Shown here piece after piece: positions 12,655 through 21,398 of a stretch of DNA of 39,709 bases. Positions within the stretch are counted from its first letter, which is position 1, and the number at the start of each line of letters is the position of its first letter. Below the pieces are notes generated by a model. The model ran no database searches, was not told where the DNA came from, and worked only from the letters and a program-made list of their open reading frames with translations. The position numbers and the translations under genes were made by a program. The DNA is from Oscillospiraceae bacterium (GTDB taxonomy: Bacteria > Bacillota > Clostridia > Oscillospirales > CAG-272): assembly GCA_015065285.1 (NCBI GenBank), contig SVQP01000016.1:1-39709 (forward strand), given 5' to 3'.

Positions 12655-14037
12655 TCAGCTTTCCTTGACCGCCTTGGTCAGCTCGTCGATTTCCAGCGAG
12701 AAGGAGGAAGAGGACATCATTTTCTTTTCCACGGTGTCGATCGAAGAAATGATGGTGGTGTGATTGCGGTTGAGAATTTTACCGATGCCGGGGAAGGACA
12801 TATCGGTAATACTGCGGATCAGATAGATGGCAATATGGCGCGCCTGCGCAATATCCTTGGTGCGGCGCTCGCCCAGAATGTCCTCTTTCTTGATGCCGTA
12901 TTTTTTGTAAACGGCTGTAAAGATCTTGTCCACGGTTACGTTGACCGGCTCGGCACCGCCAAGCAGCTCGTCAATGCAGCCGCGGGCTACGTCCATGGTG
13001 ATTACCTTGCCGTAAACAAATCCGATGGCACTGAGCTTGCGAACGGCACCTTCGATCTGTCTGATATTGGAGCGCAGGTTTTCTGCTAAGAATTCCAGCA
13101 CCTCATCCGTGATCTCAATGCCGATCTGATCAGCCTTCTTTTTGATGATAGCCATGCGCAGCTCGTGATCCGGCGGCTGAATATCCGCAATCAGACCCCA
13201 CTCAAATCTCGTAATCAGTCTGTCCTCCAGGGTCTTGATCTCTCTGGGAGGCTTGTCCGAGGTCAGAATGATCTGCTTGCCGTCCTCGTGCAAAGCGTTG
13301 AAGGTGTGAAAAAACTCCTCTTGCGTGGAGACCTTACCTGCAATGAACTGAATGTCGTCGATCATGAGAATATCACAGCTTCTGTATTTTTCGCGGAAAT
13401 CGCTCATGGTGCGGTGTGACATGCAATCGATCATCTGATTGGTGAAGTCTTCACTCTTGATGTAAATCACCTTGATATCCGGACGCTTGCGCTTGAACTC
13501 GTTGGTAATCGAGTAAAGCAGGTGCGTCTTGCCGATTCCGGAAGGACCGTAGATGAACAAGGGATTATAGTCGGTTGCAGGATGGTTTGCTACAGCCACG
13601 CAGGCAGCGTGCGCAAACTTATTGGAATTTCCGACGATAAAGTTATCAAAGGTGTATTCAAATTTGAAGGGGGGCATGGTCGAGCCCAGCGTGGGCTTTG
13701 GCGGCTCCTGTGCAGCCTGGGCAGTTTCATTCTGAGCGGCGCGTGCAAACTGCTCGCGCAGGTTGTTTACGCTCTTTGTATCGCCCGAAAACTCCAGTTT
13801 GACGTCCACGTCCATGCCAAGGTTTTCCGAAAATTTTTGTTTGATCTCGGGCAGATATTTGTTTTTGATGACGTTGATCTTGATCTCGGACGGTGTAACC
13901 ATGGTTATGGTATTATTCTCAAAGCTTCTGATCTCCAAGCCGCCGAACCAGACGTCGCAAATCAGATCTCCGAGAGTGCTGCGGTAGTATTCCTTGATAC
14001 CGTCCCAAAGCGCGTTGAGAAGATCCAAAATTTCCAT
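12655..14037 (-). CDS. dnaA: Chromosomal replication initiator DnaA
   Basis: DnaA is an AAA+ protein that binds DnaA boxes and opens oriC. The 460-aa protein has the four-domain layout: N-terminal oligomerisation domain (1-80), variable Ala/Gln/Pro-rich linker (85-120), AAA+ core with Walker A GPSGIGKT (164-171), Walker B DILMIDDIQ (222-230) and RLITRFEWG, and the C-terminal box-binding domain. The DNA-contacting signature reads RNHTTI (424-429) where RDHTTV is usual, so the Asp equivalent to E. coli Asp433 is Asn. ATG is preceded by AAAGGA at 6 bases. It is transcribed toward oriC, as in other Firmicutes. Confidence 0.98.
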   Translation of the reverse strand: MEILDLLNALWDGIKEYYRSTLGDLICDVWFGGLEIRSFENNTITMVTPSEIKINVIKNKYLPEIKQKFSENLGMDVDVKLEFSGDTKSVNNLREQFARAAQNETAQAAQEPPKPTLGSTMPPFKFEYTFDNFIVGNSNKFAHAACVAVANHPATDYNPLFIYGPSGIGKTHLLYSITNEFKRKRPDIKVIYIKSEDFTNQMIDCMSHRTMSDFREKYRSCDILMIDDIQFIAGKVSTQEEFFHTFNALHEDGKQIILTSDKPPREIKTLEDRLITRFEWGLIADIQPPDHELRMAIIKKKADQIGIEITDEVLEFLAENLRSNIRQIEGAVRKLSAIGFVYGKVITMDVARGCIDELLGGAEPVNVTVDKIFTAVYKKYGIKKEDILGERRTKDIAQARHIAIYLIRSITDMSFPGIGKILNRNHTTIISSIDTVEKKMMSSSSFSLEIDELTKAVKES

Positions 14038-14086
14038 TATGTTTCCTTTCCCGTATGGGTAACTTTTAATATATATAATTATAGTT

Positions 14087-14116
14087 ATTATATATTATAA
14101 CATATATGTTCGTCAA
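14087..14116 (-). promoter_or_regulatory. Probable dnaA promoter
   Basis: On the minus strand, TTGACG (14116-14111) and TATAAT (14092-14087) are 18 bases apart and lie about 50 bases upstream of the dnaA ATG. The region is very AT-rich, so other -10 choices exist. No perfect DnaA box was seen upstream of dnaA, so autoregulation at this promoter is not evident. Confidence 0.5.
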
Positions 14117-14157
14117 AAGCAACCCCGTATATGCTGTTTTTGCTTGTTTTTTTGCAG

Positions 14158-14233
14158 AAAAATTTACATTTTTTTATTGTTTTTCAGGCTGTTTTAGGCT
14201 ATAATTAAGTTGATTATATAATTGTAAATTTTT
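14158..14233. promoter_or_regulatory. copA promoter flanked by an 11-bp inverted repeat
   Basis: A plausible promoter, TTGTTT (14177-14182), 17 bases, TATAAT (14200-14205), stands 45 bases before copA. It is bracketed by AAAAATTTACA (14158-14168) and its exact reverse complement TGTAAATTTTT (14223-14233). The TTTACA/TGTAAA half-sites resemble halves of the CopY operator core (TACAnnTGTA). The low-complexity context makes a chance match possible, and no copper regulator gene is in the window. Confidence 0.4.
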
Positions 14234-14250
14234 TATGAAAAGAGATAAAA

Positions 14251-16785
14251 ATGGAGAAAATCAGATATTCAGTCAAGGGCATGATGTGTGCAGCCTGCGT
14301 CTCGCACGTGGAGCGCGCGGTCAAAAGTGTGGTTGAGGGAACGCAGATCACGTATACCGTCAGCCTTCTGACCAATTCACTCTCGGTCGTTTATCCGGAT
14401 GAGATTCGCCCGGCAGACGTCAAAAAAATCGAAAAAAAGCTTGCTGCCAAAATCAAATCGGCAGGGTATGCACTGATCTCTGACCCCGATCAGATCAAGC
14501 AATCTCAAAGTAATCATAAAAAGCAGGATCAGATCACGCTGGTGAAATTTATCGTCAGTGCAAGCCTGACCGCGCTTTTGATGTTCGTTTCGATGGGCAA
14601 TATGTTCGGGGTGCCGTTTTTGCAGTTTTTCTCACTGCCAAAATATGCGCTTTTGTTTGTCATTGTACAAATGCTGCTCACCATTCCGGTGCTGATTTTG
14701 AATTACGGCTTCTTTTTCCGCGGTTTTCGCGCGCTTTTTCACCTTTCTCCGAATATGGATACCCTGATTGCCATCGGCTCGTCTGCAGCGTTTATTTACG
14801 GTGTGTGGGCAGCTGTGGAAATCGGCATTGCAAGTGCCACGGGGGATAGCGAGCTGCTGCATACGTGGATGCACTCGCTGTATTTAGAGTCCTCTGCTAT
14901 GATCGTCACGCTGGTCTCTCTTGGCAAAATGCTGGAGGGCAGAGCCAAAACGCGTGCGGGCGAGGCTGTGCGCGCGCTGGCATCTCTTTTGCCTGATGTG
15001 GCAAGTGTGGAAAAGAACGGTGAGATAGTTGAGTTGCCTATTTCGGAGCTGCAGGTGGGAGATGTGGTCATTGTCAAGCAGGGCAATGCCATTCCGGTGG
15101 ATGGCTGCGTGCTGGAAGGGCACGGTGGCGTGGATGAATCCCCTTTGAGCGGTGAGAGCATTCCGGTTGAAAAGGACGTAGGAGACAGCGTCAGCGGTGC
15201 CTGCACCCTGGTCAGCGGTTATCTGAAAATCCGCGTGGAAAAGGTGGGTCAGGATACAGCGCTTTCCAAAATTATCACGCTTTTGGAGGATGCTGCGTCC
15301 TCCAAGGCACCCATTGCCCGTGTTGCAGATAAGGTCAGTGCCATTTTTGTACCCGCAGTGATGGGTATTGCGCTATTGACTGCAATCGTGTGGTTGATTG
15401 TCTCTCCCGGTGATCCGGGTCAGGCGTTTCGCTGTGCGGTCTCGGTTCTGGTCATTTCCTGCCCCTGTGCGCTCGGACTTGCCACCCCTACCGCCATTAT
15501 GGTGGGCACCGGTCGCGGTGCAGGCGAGGGTGTGCTGATCAAGAACGGTGAGACGCTGGAGGCGTTGCACGCGGTAGAATACGTGCTCATGGACAAAACC
15601 GGCACACTGACCAAGGGAAAACCGGCTGTTTCGCACGTACAAAGCTTTGATGGAGCGGATGAGACAGAAATGATTGCGTATGCGTACGCAGCCGAAAGCT
15701 TTTCCGCGCATCCCTTATCGGCAGCCGTTTGCAGCTATGCCGAGCAAAACGGTGTGCATTTGCTGCAGGTCAGTGATCATTTTTCGCACGTGGGTCACGG
15801 CATCGGTGCTGTGGTCAACGGTAAAAGAATCTTGGTGGGCAAGCCGCAGTTTTTAATTGACCGTGGTGTGGCGTTTGATCACACTCACGCACAGATTTTT
15901 GAGGATTGTCAGGCGCGCGGCATGACTGTCGTGGCAGTCTCGGCAGACGATCAGGCACTGGGTATTATCGGCATTTCCGACCCGATCAGAGAGGAAAGTG
16001 CCAAGACCGTAGAGGCACTTGCAAATATGGGTATTACCTGCGTCATGCTCACGGGTGATAATCCCACCACAGCCAAGGCAATTGCAAATCAGGCAGGCAT
16101 TCAAACGGTGCACGCATCACTTTTGCCGGATGATAAAGAGAAAATTATTCGAGAGTACTGTGAAAAGGGAATCACCGCCATGGTGGGCGACGGCATCAAC
16201 GATGCTCCCGCACTGGCACGCGCCAACGTAGGCATTGCAATCGGCTCGGGCACCGAGGTTGCCATTGACAGTGCAGATGCAGTGCTTTCTAAAAATTCAC
16301 TGTATTGCGTGGTGCAGGCAATCAGACTCTCTCGCGAAACGGTCAAGATTATCAAGCAAAATCTTTTCTGGGCACTGATCTATAACAGTATTTGCATTCC
16401 GCTTGCAGCAGGCGTGCTTGCCCCCGTGGGTATCGTGCTCAATCCTATGATCGCCTCGGTGGCAATGTCCTTTTCCTCTGTCAGCGTGGTGCTCAATTCC
16501 TTAAGACTCAAAAAGCCGGCAAAATATAAGCCCGGCACCGCTTATAAAATTCATCATAAAAGGAGTAAGAATATGGCAGAACAAGTCATTATTTTGGACG
16601 TGCAGGGCATGATGTGTCAGAAGTGCGTCGCACACGTCAAAAAGGCACTGGAAAACACCAAGGGTGTCAAAGCAGTTGAGGTTGACCTTGATAATCATAC
16701 CGCAACCGTCACTTATGCAGGCAAAAAGCCCGAGGACCTTGTCAAAAACGTCACCGAAGAGGGCTACCCCGCAAAGATCAGATAA
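14251..16785 (+). CDS. copA: Copper-exporting P1B-type ATPase with C-terminal CopZ-like domain
   Basis: An 844-aa membrane pump expected to export Cu(I). An N-terminal heavy-metal domain carries GMMCAAC (Cys13, Cys16). The core has about eight membrane segments, the metal-site CPC at 404-406 (CPCALGLATPTA), the phosphorylated Asp448 in DKTGTLTKG, HP near 15700 (SAHPLS) and the hinge GDGINDAPAL. The CPC and copper-ATPase residues point to Cu(I) rather than Zn/Cd. After the last membrane helix the frame continues through a basic linker (about 756-774) into a second complete heavy-metal domain, residues 775-844. The ATG has only a weak ribosome binding site (AGAG). Confidence 0.95.
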   Translation: MEKIRYSVKGMMCAACVSHVERAVKSVVEGTQITYTVSLLTNSLSVVYPDEIRPADVKKIEKKLAAKIKSAGYALISDPDQIKQSQSNHKKQDQITLVKFIVSASLTALLMFVSMGNMFGVPFLQFFSLPKYALLFVIVQMLLTIPVLILNYGFFFRGFRALFHLSPNMDTLIAIGSSAAFIYGVWAAVEIGIASATGDSELLHTWMHSLYLESSAMIVTLVSLGKMLEGRAKTRAGEAVRALASLLPDVASVEKNGEIVELPISELQVGDVVIVKQGNAIPVDGCVLEGHGGVDESPLSGESIPVEKDVGDSVSGACTLVSGYLKIRVEKVGQDTALSKIITLLEDAASSKAPIARVADKVSAIFVPAVMGIALLTAIVWLIVSPGDPGQAFRCAVSVLVISCPCALGLATPTAIMVGTGRGAGEGVLIKNGETLEALHAVEYVLMDKTGTLTKGKPAVSHVQSFDGADETEMIAYAYAAESFSAHPLSAAVCSYAEQNGVHLLQVSDHFSHVGHGIGAVVNGKRILVGKPQFLIDRGVAFDHTHAQIFEDCQARGMTVVAVSADDQALGIIGISDPIREESAKTVEALANMGITCVMLTGDNPTTAKAIANQAGIQTVHASLLPDDKEKIIREYCEKGITAMVGDGINDAPALARANVGIAIGSGTEVAIDSADAVLSKNSLYCVVQAIRLSRETVKIIKQNLFWALIYNSICIPLAAGVLAPVGIVLNPMIASVAMSFSSVSVVLNSLRLKKPAKYKPGTAYKIHHKRSKNMAEQVIILDVQGMMCQKCVAHVKKALENTKGVKAVEVDLDNHTATVTYAGKKPEDLVKNVTEEGYPAKIR
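16573..16785 (+). CDS. copZ: CopZ-like copper chaperone, likely internal start within copA
   Basis: The last 70 codons of copA form a complete CopZ-type domain with the Cu(I) site GMMCQKC (Cys789 and Cys792 of the fusion) and the usual beta-alpha-beta-beta-alpha-beta pattern. An in-frame ATG at 16573 is preceded by AAAAGGAG (16558-16565) at 7 bases, one of the best ribosome binding sites in the window and better than that of copA itself. I infer that free chaperone could be made by internal initiation besides the fused form. CopZ proteins are normally ~70 aa, which fits exactly. Confidence 0.6.
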   Translation: MAEQVIILDVQGMMCQKCVAHVKKALENTKGVKAVEVDLDNHTATVTYAGKKPEDLVKNVTEEGYPAKIR

Positions 16786-16828
16786 TAAAAATATTGAAAA
16801 GTATAAAAAAGTATTGAAAAATATAAAA

Positions 16829-16855
16829 AAACACCACCGCAAGGTGGTGTTTTTG
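16829..16855 (+). terminator. copA terminator
   Basis: An 8-bp stem (ACACCACC / GGTGGTGT), extended by A-T pairs, closes a GCAA tetraloop and is followed by TTTTGTTG, 45 bases after the copA stop. Confidence 0.85.
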
Positions 16856-16887
16856 TTGTGTCATTCTGAACGAAGCACCCCCTTTCG

Positions 16888-17005
16888 TGTCATCCTGAGC
16901 GAGAAAACATCCCTGTGCGGATGTTTTCGAGTCGAACTTTCAAAAATCTGCAACGAATTGCTGATTTTTGAAAGTCAAAGCGCAAGGATTGCGCTTTGAG
17001 GATCT
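16888..17005 (+). repeat. Three-hairpin repeat unit, copy 1
   Basis: The unit runs from GTGTCATCCTGAGCGAG to GAGGATCT. It folds into three successive hairpins: 9 bp at 16904-16927, 13 bp at 16936-16975 (ACTTTCAAAAATC / GATTTTTGAAAGT) and 10 bp at 16976-16998 (CAAAGCGCAA / TTGCGCTTTG). Confidence 0.85.
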
Positions 17006-17166
17006 AGAAAACAGTTTATGATATGCCCGTAGGGGGCGGCGCCCTCGACGCCCCGTCTTGCAAACGGTTTATGATTTATTTACCCGAACGCTGATCCGGT
17101 ATCATCGCGTGCGGGAGGATGATATCCTCCCCTACACAAAGTTACTTTAGCGAAGCACCCCACTAT

Positions 17167-17285
17167 GTGTCATCCTGAGCGAGAAAACATCCCGGTGCGG
17201 ATGTTTTCGAGTCGAACTTTCAAAAATCTGCAACGAATTGCTGATTTTTGAAAGTCAAAGCGCAAGGATTGCGCTTTGAGGATCT
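17167..17285 (+). repeat. Three-hairpin repeat unit, copy 2
   Basis: It is nearly identical to copy 1 over ~120 bp. The only difference I see inside the hairpins is T to G in the first loop (CCCTGTGC versus CCCGGTGC). Confidence 0.85.
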
Positions 17286-17578
17286 GGAAAGCGGTTTATG
17301 ACACGCCTGTAGGGGCGATCATTGATCGCCCGCTGTGTGATCGGTTGGGGCAAGTATAAATATTACTCCGGCTAAGCAAACATTGATCAAACCCATCGCA
17401 GATCCCGCGCTGCGCGCGCTTTTGCTTGCTGCGATGCGCCAAAGGGCGCATTCTCGACCCGCAAAAGTTCGACTGCGTTCGAATGCCGCGCAGCGGCATT
17501 CTCTCTCCGCTCAGGATGACACATAGTGGTGTGCGCGCCTTTATATGTTTGCCACGGTGACCCACTCCACCGCCCTAC

Positions 17579-17607
17579 GAAAAAAACCCCTTCTTTGCGA
17601 AGGGGTT
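17579..17607 (-). terminator. mrdA operon terminator
   Basis: On the minus strand a 9-bp stem (AACCCCTTC / GAAGGGGTT) around GCAAA is followed by a T-run (plus-strand A-run at 17580-17586). It lies 11 bases after the PBP2 stop. Confidence 0.85.
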
Positions 17608-17617
17608 TTGATAAATT

Positions 17618-19705
17618 TTATTGTTCCACCTGATAAAAGGCTTCCAGCACACGTGCGGCTGCAAGGGAAGAGTACGAGCCGCCCGCGCCCTTTTCAATGA
17701 CCACCGTAATGACAATATCGGGGTCATACGAGGGTGCAGAGCACACGAAAACCGCGTTATCGATCAGATTTCCGCCCAGCTGTGCCGTACCCGTTTTACC
17801 GCCCACCGGCACGGGAATGCGCGCCATAAAACGAGAGGTATTTTCATTGGTCGCCACCATCTGCTTCATCGCCTCGTTAATGGTATCCAGCGTATTTTGC
17901 GAAATGGCAAGCTCGGAGAGCACTTTGGGCTTGACAGACACTGCAGTTTCGTTGGTAAAATACGTTTTGACCGAGTGCAAAAGGTGCGCGGAATAGCGCG
18001 TGCCGCCGTTGAGCAATGTGGACACGTAAGAGGTGATCTGAATGGGAGTAAAGGTATTGTCCGACTGACCAATGGCAGCAGCAATGGTATCACCCGGCTG
18101 CCAGGTGGCAAGACCGTTTTGCTCACGGTAATCCTCGCCCGCTAAGATTCCGATCTCCTCATAAAGCTCAATGCCGGTTTTCTGACCAAGACCGTAGTAG
18201 TGACAGTACTGATTCATGCGTGTAATGCCCAGCTGTCTGCCAAGATCGTAAAAATAGCAGTTGCAGGAAACGCGCAAAGCCTCGGTTGCGTCAATGTAGC
18301 CGTGTTTATCGGGATATACCCAGCATTTGGGCTGATAACCGTTGTAATAGGTATAAATGCCTTTGCAGTTGATGGTACTGTCTGCACTCACAATGCCTTC
18401 CTGCATGCCCGCTACCACCATGCCCAGCTTAAAGGTCGAGCCGGGGGCATAAAGACCCTGCAGCGCGCGGTTATAAAGCGGCTGCGCGGGATCGGCGTAC
18501 AAATCGGAATAGTTGAGATTGTAGGTGGTCAGGTCAAAAGAAGGGTAGGAGGCAATTGCCAGCACCTCGCCCGTGTCGGGATCCATGGCAACCAAAGAGC
18601 CCGACTGACAGTCTCTGTTATATCCGCGGTCACGGATGTACTTGATATTCTCCGCCAAGCCGTCCTCTGCGGCAATCTGCAGATTGATATCAATGGTCAG
18701 GTAAACGTCATTGCCTGCAATGGGCGTGGTTTCGTAATATTCGTCCACCAGATTGCCCTTGCCGTCAAATTCCAGCACCTTGGTGCCCGAAATGCCGCGC
18801 AGATAGCTCTCAAAGGCGTATTCGCAGCCCGAAATGCCTACAATATCGTTCATATTATAGCCAAGCTGCTTGTAATATTCCCAGTCCTCGGCATAGATCT
18901 GACCGATTGTGCCGAGAATGTGCGAGGCATAACCGGGATATTCATAATTTCTTTGCACGGTATAGGAAAAAGCAACGCCGGGAATGGAGCGCTCCTCAAT
19001 TGTCGTGATCAGGGAAAGATCCACGTCAGTGGCAAAGGTGTATTGATTCAGTCCACCGAAATTGTTGCATTCCATGTCGTAATACAAACGGAGCAGCGCG
19101 TTGATCTGTGCATCGGTATAAAGATTCTGATCGCCGCTCTTGGCGTCTAAGCCGTATTTTTTCATAAAATACGACACAATATCCTCAGCAAGCGGAAAAT
19201 CATCGGGATTTTCGGCATAATGCTTTTCCAGCACCGTAACGGTATGCGTTTTAACGTCATCCTCCAGCTCGTTTGCGGCAATGCGGCGCACAAGGCGATA
19301 TCGCATGGTAGAATCCTCAAAAACCTCGGGGGCATAGGTCAGCTCGGGATATCTGCCTTCAAACGGATAAATATCCTGCGTGCGCTTATGCGACTGGGAT
19401 GAATTATTGAAGATGTGCAAAAGCGTCAAAAGGGACTTGTTGCGGTCATAATCGTCCTCTTGCATGGTCTGATCGTCCAGCACAAGGTTATATACGTATT
19501 TATTGGTGACAAGCGGCACACCGTTGCGGTCGTAGATCTGACCGCGTGCAGCATTGACCGTGACGTATACGTAGGAGTGATCTTGAATCTCGGGCTTTTC
19601 GCCCGTCAGCACAATGCCGGCAAGGCGCACCACGTACAAAAAGCAAATGATGCAGAAAATGCCTGCAAGGATAAAAATTCTTCTTGTGATCTTGGTATCC
19701 TTCAT
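17618..19705 (-). CDS. mrdA: Penicillin-binding protein 2 (class B transpeptidase, elongasome)
   Basis: A 695-aa class B PBP that cross-links peptidoglycan during cell elongation. It has an N-terminal membrane anchor (about residues 8-34), the PBP dimerisation segment beginning NAARGQIYDRNGVPL, and a transpeptidase domain with the active-site Ser in PGSTFK (near residue 422), the SCN motif (near 479) and KTGTAQ (near 636). Its start lies 4 bases after the mreB stop, and the GAGG within the mreB end serves as ribosome binding site, so the two are translationally coupled. Coupling to mreB argues for PBP2 (MrdA) rather than a division or sporulation PBP. Confidence 0.93.
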   Translation of the reverse strand: MKDTKITRRIFILAGIFCIICFLYVVRLAGIVLTGEKPEIQDHSYVYVTVNAARGQIYDRNGVPLVTNKYVYNLVLDDQTMQEDDYDRNKSLLTLLHIFNNSSQSHKRTQDIYPFEGRYPELTYAPEVFEDSTMRYRLVRRIAANELEDDVKTHTVTVLEKHYAENPDDFPLAEDIVSYFMKKYGLDAKSGDQNLYTDAQINALLRLYYDMECNNFGGLNQYTFATDVDLSLITTIEERSIPGVAFSYTVQRNYEYPGYASHILGTIGQIYAEDWEYYKQLGYNMNDIVGISGCEYAFESYLRGISGTKVLEFDGKGNLVDEYYETTPIAGNDVYLTIDINLQIAAEDGLAENIKYIRDRGYNRDCQSGSLVAMDPDTGEVLAIASYPSFDLTTYNLNYSDLYADPAQPLYNRALQGLYAPGSTFKLGMVVAGMQEGIVSADSTINCKGIYTYYNGYQPKCWVYPDKHGYIDATEALRVSCNCYFYDLGRQLGITRMNQYCHYYGLGQKTGIELYEEIGILAGEDYREQNGLATWQPGDTIAAAIGQSDNTFTPIQITSYVSTLLNGGTRYSAHLLHSVKTYFTNETAVSVKPKVLSELAISQNTLDTINEAMKQMVATNENTSRFMARIPVPVGGKTGTAQLGGNLIDNAVFVCSAPSYDPDIVITVVIEKGAGGSYSSLAAARVLEAFYQVEQ

Positions 19706-19709
19706 ATCG

Positions 19710-20717
19710 TTACCTCGATCTGTAGATCAGCTGCTTGGAGGTCAGCTTGGGGTGCTCGATAAAGCGTCCAAGACCCTGACAAACCGCGTCCATGGGCTGC
19801 TTGGCAACCGTGACGCGCACACCTGCATGCTTGCTGATCAGTGCAGGCAAGCCGGGAATGTTAGCACCGCCGCCCGTCAGCATAATGCCAAAGTCGAAAA
19901 TATCGCCCGCAATCTCGGGGGGAGTTTCCTCAATGGTGGTGATAATGGCGCGAATAATGGCTTCAATGGGCGCGCGCAACGCCTGACAAACCTCACCCGA
20001 TTGAATGGTCTGCGTAGTAGCAAGACCTGTGCGCACGTTTCTGCCAAAGATCTGCATTGATCCGCGGTCAATATCGGGCGTGGCAACCGCCAGCTGTCTC
20101 TTGGTCATCTCGGCAGCCGTGTCACCCACGATCAGGTCCTTGCGGTATTTGCAGTAGTTGATAATTGCCTGGTCAAACTTGTCACCGCCCACGCGCAAGG
20201 ATTTTGCGCGCACAATGCCGCCCGAGCTGATCACGGCAATCTCTGTCGTGCCGCCGCCAATGTCGCAAACCATGCAGCCGCGCGGATCCGAAATGCGCAG
20301 TCCTGCGCCCAGCGCTGCTGCCAAGGGAGCATCAATCATTGCCACGGATTTTGCACCCGCGTCCAGAATGGCGGTTTCAATGGCAAGGCGTTCCACGTCG
20401 GTCAGTCGGTAGGGACTGGCAGCCAATACCACGGGCTTGCTGAAAAGACCTGTGCAATTGGTGCGCACGAAAAATTCGTGGATCATGGTAGACGTGACCT
20501 CTAAGTTGGTCACCACGCTGTCTTGTACGGGACGGTAAGCCGACAGATTGACCGGAGTTTTACCCACCATACGGCGCGCGTCACTGCCCACGGCTACCAC
20601 GTCTCGCGAGCGGTTATCAATGGCAACGGCAGAGGGAGAGCGCAGCAAAATGCCTTTTTCCTTCAGCCAGAAGCGTGTATTGGACGTACCAAGATCTATA
20701 CCGAGATGTCGTGCCAT
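19710..20717 (-). CDS. mreB: Rod shape-determining protein MreB
   Basis: A bacterial actin of 335 aa that forms membrane-associated filaments guiding the cell-wall elongation machinery. Actin-fold motifs are the phosphate-1 loop GIDLGTSNTR, the phosphate-2 loop CDIGGGTTEIAV and the adenosine motif MLTGGGANIPGLP. The start MARHLGIDLGTS is typical in placement, and AAAGGAGGG lies 7 bases upstream. It sits between maf and mrdA. In Bacillus maf and mreB are near mreCD, but here mreCD are in the gyrase block. The sequence (DLGTSNTRFW, where DLGTANT is usual) suggests a somewhat divergent MreB/Mbl. Confidence 0.93.
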   Translation of the reverse strand: MARHLGIDLGTSNTRFWLKEKGILLRSPSAVAIDNRSRDVVAVGSDARRMVGKTPVNLSAYRPVQDSVVTNLEVTSTMIHEFFVRTNCTGLFSKPVVLAASPYRLTDVERLAIETAILDAGAKSVAMIDAPLAAALGAGLRISDPRGCMVCDIGGGTTEIAVISSGGIVRAKSLRVGGDKFDQAIINYCKYRKDLIVGDTAAEMTKRQLAVATPDIDRGSMQIFGRNVRTGLATTQTIQSGEVCQALRAPIEAIIRAIITTIEETPPEIAGDIFDFGIMLTGGGANIPGLPALISKHAGVRVTVAKQPMDAVCQGLGRFIEHPKLTSKQLIYRSR

Positions 20718-20758
20718 AAGCTCTCCCTCCTTTCGTCAAATTTTTTGTTGATACAAGC

Positions 20759-21367
20759 TTATACTCTCAATAAATCAATGCCAAATGCGTTTTTGGCGAG
20801 CTCACACATGATGTTAACGGGAAGACCGACAACGTTGAAATAGTCACCCTCGATTCCGGTGATCCATCTGCCTGCAAGACCTTGAATGGCATACGCACCC
20901 GCCTTGTCGTAGGGCTCGTCGGAATTTACGTAAAGCTCAACGTCCGCGTCACTCATGGGACCGAAATGAACGGCGGTTGAGGCATGGGTATATGCGCCCT
21001 TTCGATTGCCTTGCGCATCAATATAGCAAAATGCAATACCGGAGAGCACGTGGTGCGTCGTGTTCTGCAGCCCGGATATCATGCGGCGCGCGTCCTCTCG
21101 GTCGTGCGGCTTTCCCAAAATTTCACCGTTCAGAGCAACAACTGTGTCAGATGCAATGATCAGCGTATTGGGTTCGAGCTGATCCTGTGCGTCAAGCAGA
21201 TCCTGTACGTCCTGTGCCTTTTGCATGGCAAGCTGCTCTACAAGCAAAGCGGGATCTGTCTGATCGCTATGCTCGTCCGTATCGGCAGTTATAATTTCAA
21301 AGCAAATGCCCAGTGTTTCCAATATTTCTTTGCGTCGGGGCGATTTGGATGCCAAAATAATTCTCAT
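20759..21367 (-). CDS. maf: Maf-family nucleoside triphosphate pyrophosphatase
   Basis: A 202-aa house-cleaning enzyme expected to hydrolyse dTTP/UTP or modified nucleotides to monophosphates. The signature near the N terminus is ILASKSPRRKEIL, followed by IIASDTVVALNGEILGKP and the C-terminal DKAGAYAIQGLAGRWI with family-conserved residues. Length is normal. It is first in the maf-mreB-mrdA unit, with a 41-base gap to mreB and a good promoter upstream. Confidence 0.95.
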   Translation of the reverse strand: MRIILASKSPRRKEILETLGICFEIITADTDEHSDQTDPALLVEQLAMQKAQDVQDLLDAQDQLEPNTLIIASDTVVALNGEILGKPHDREDARRMISGLQNTTHHVLSGIAFCYIDAQGNRKGAYTHASTAVHFGPMSDADVELYVNSDEPYDKAGAYAIQGLAGRWITGIEGDYFNVVGLPVNIMCELAKNAFGIDLLRV

Positions 21368-21384
21368 ATTTTATTCTCCTGAAA

Positions 21385-21398
21385 ATAGGTATACCTAT
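21385..21398. promoter_or_regulatory. 14-bp perfect palindrome in the maf leader
   Basis: ATAGGTATACCTAT is a perfect palindrome between the predicted transcription start and the maf ATG. It could be an operator, but no partner regulator is visible. Confidence 0.35.

Larger units (their letters stand above)
16861..17560. repeat. Mosaic of palindromic intergenic repeats (left array)
   Basis: This ~700-bp gap has no credible gene. It contains two direct copies of a ~120-bp three-hairpin unit and several short palindromic cores of the form TAGGGG-core-CCCG, such as GGCGCC around 17035-17060, GGAGGATGATATCCTCC at 17114-17130, and GCGATCATTGATCGC at 17315-17329. An oppositely oriented GTCATCCTGAGCG unit ends near 17523. 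About 16985-17525, read in reverse complement, aligns collinearly with 38331-38875. Such elements are common between genes in gut Clostridia genomes. Confidence 0.8.

Noticed and set aside
16861-17560. CRISPR array at the repeats
   Set aside because: Units are ~120 bp multi-hairpin elements without regular short repeats and unique spacers, and no cas gene is present.
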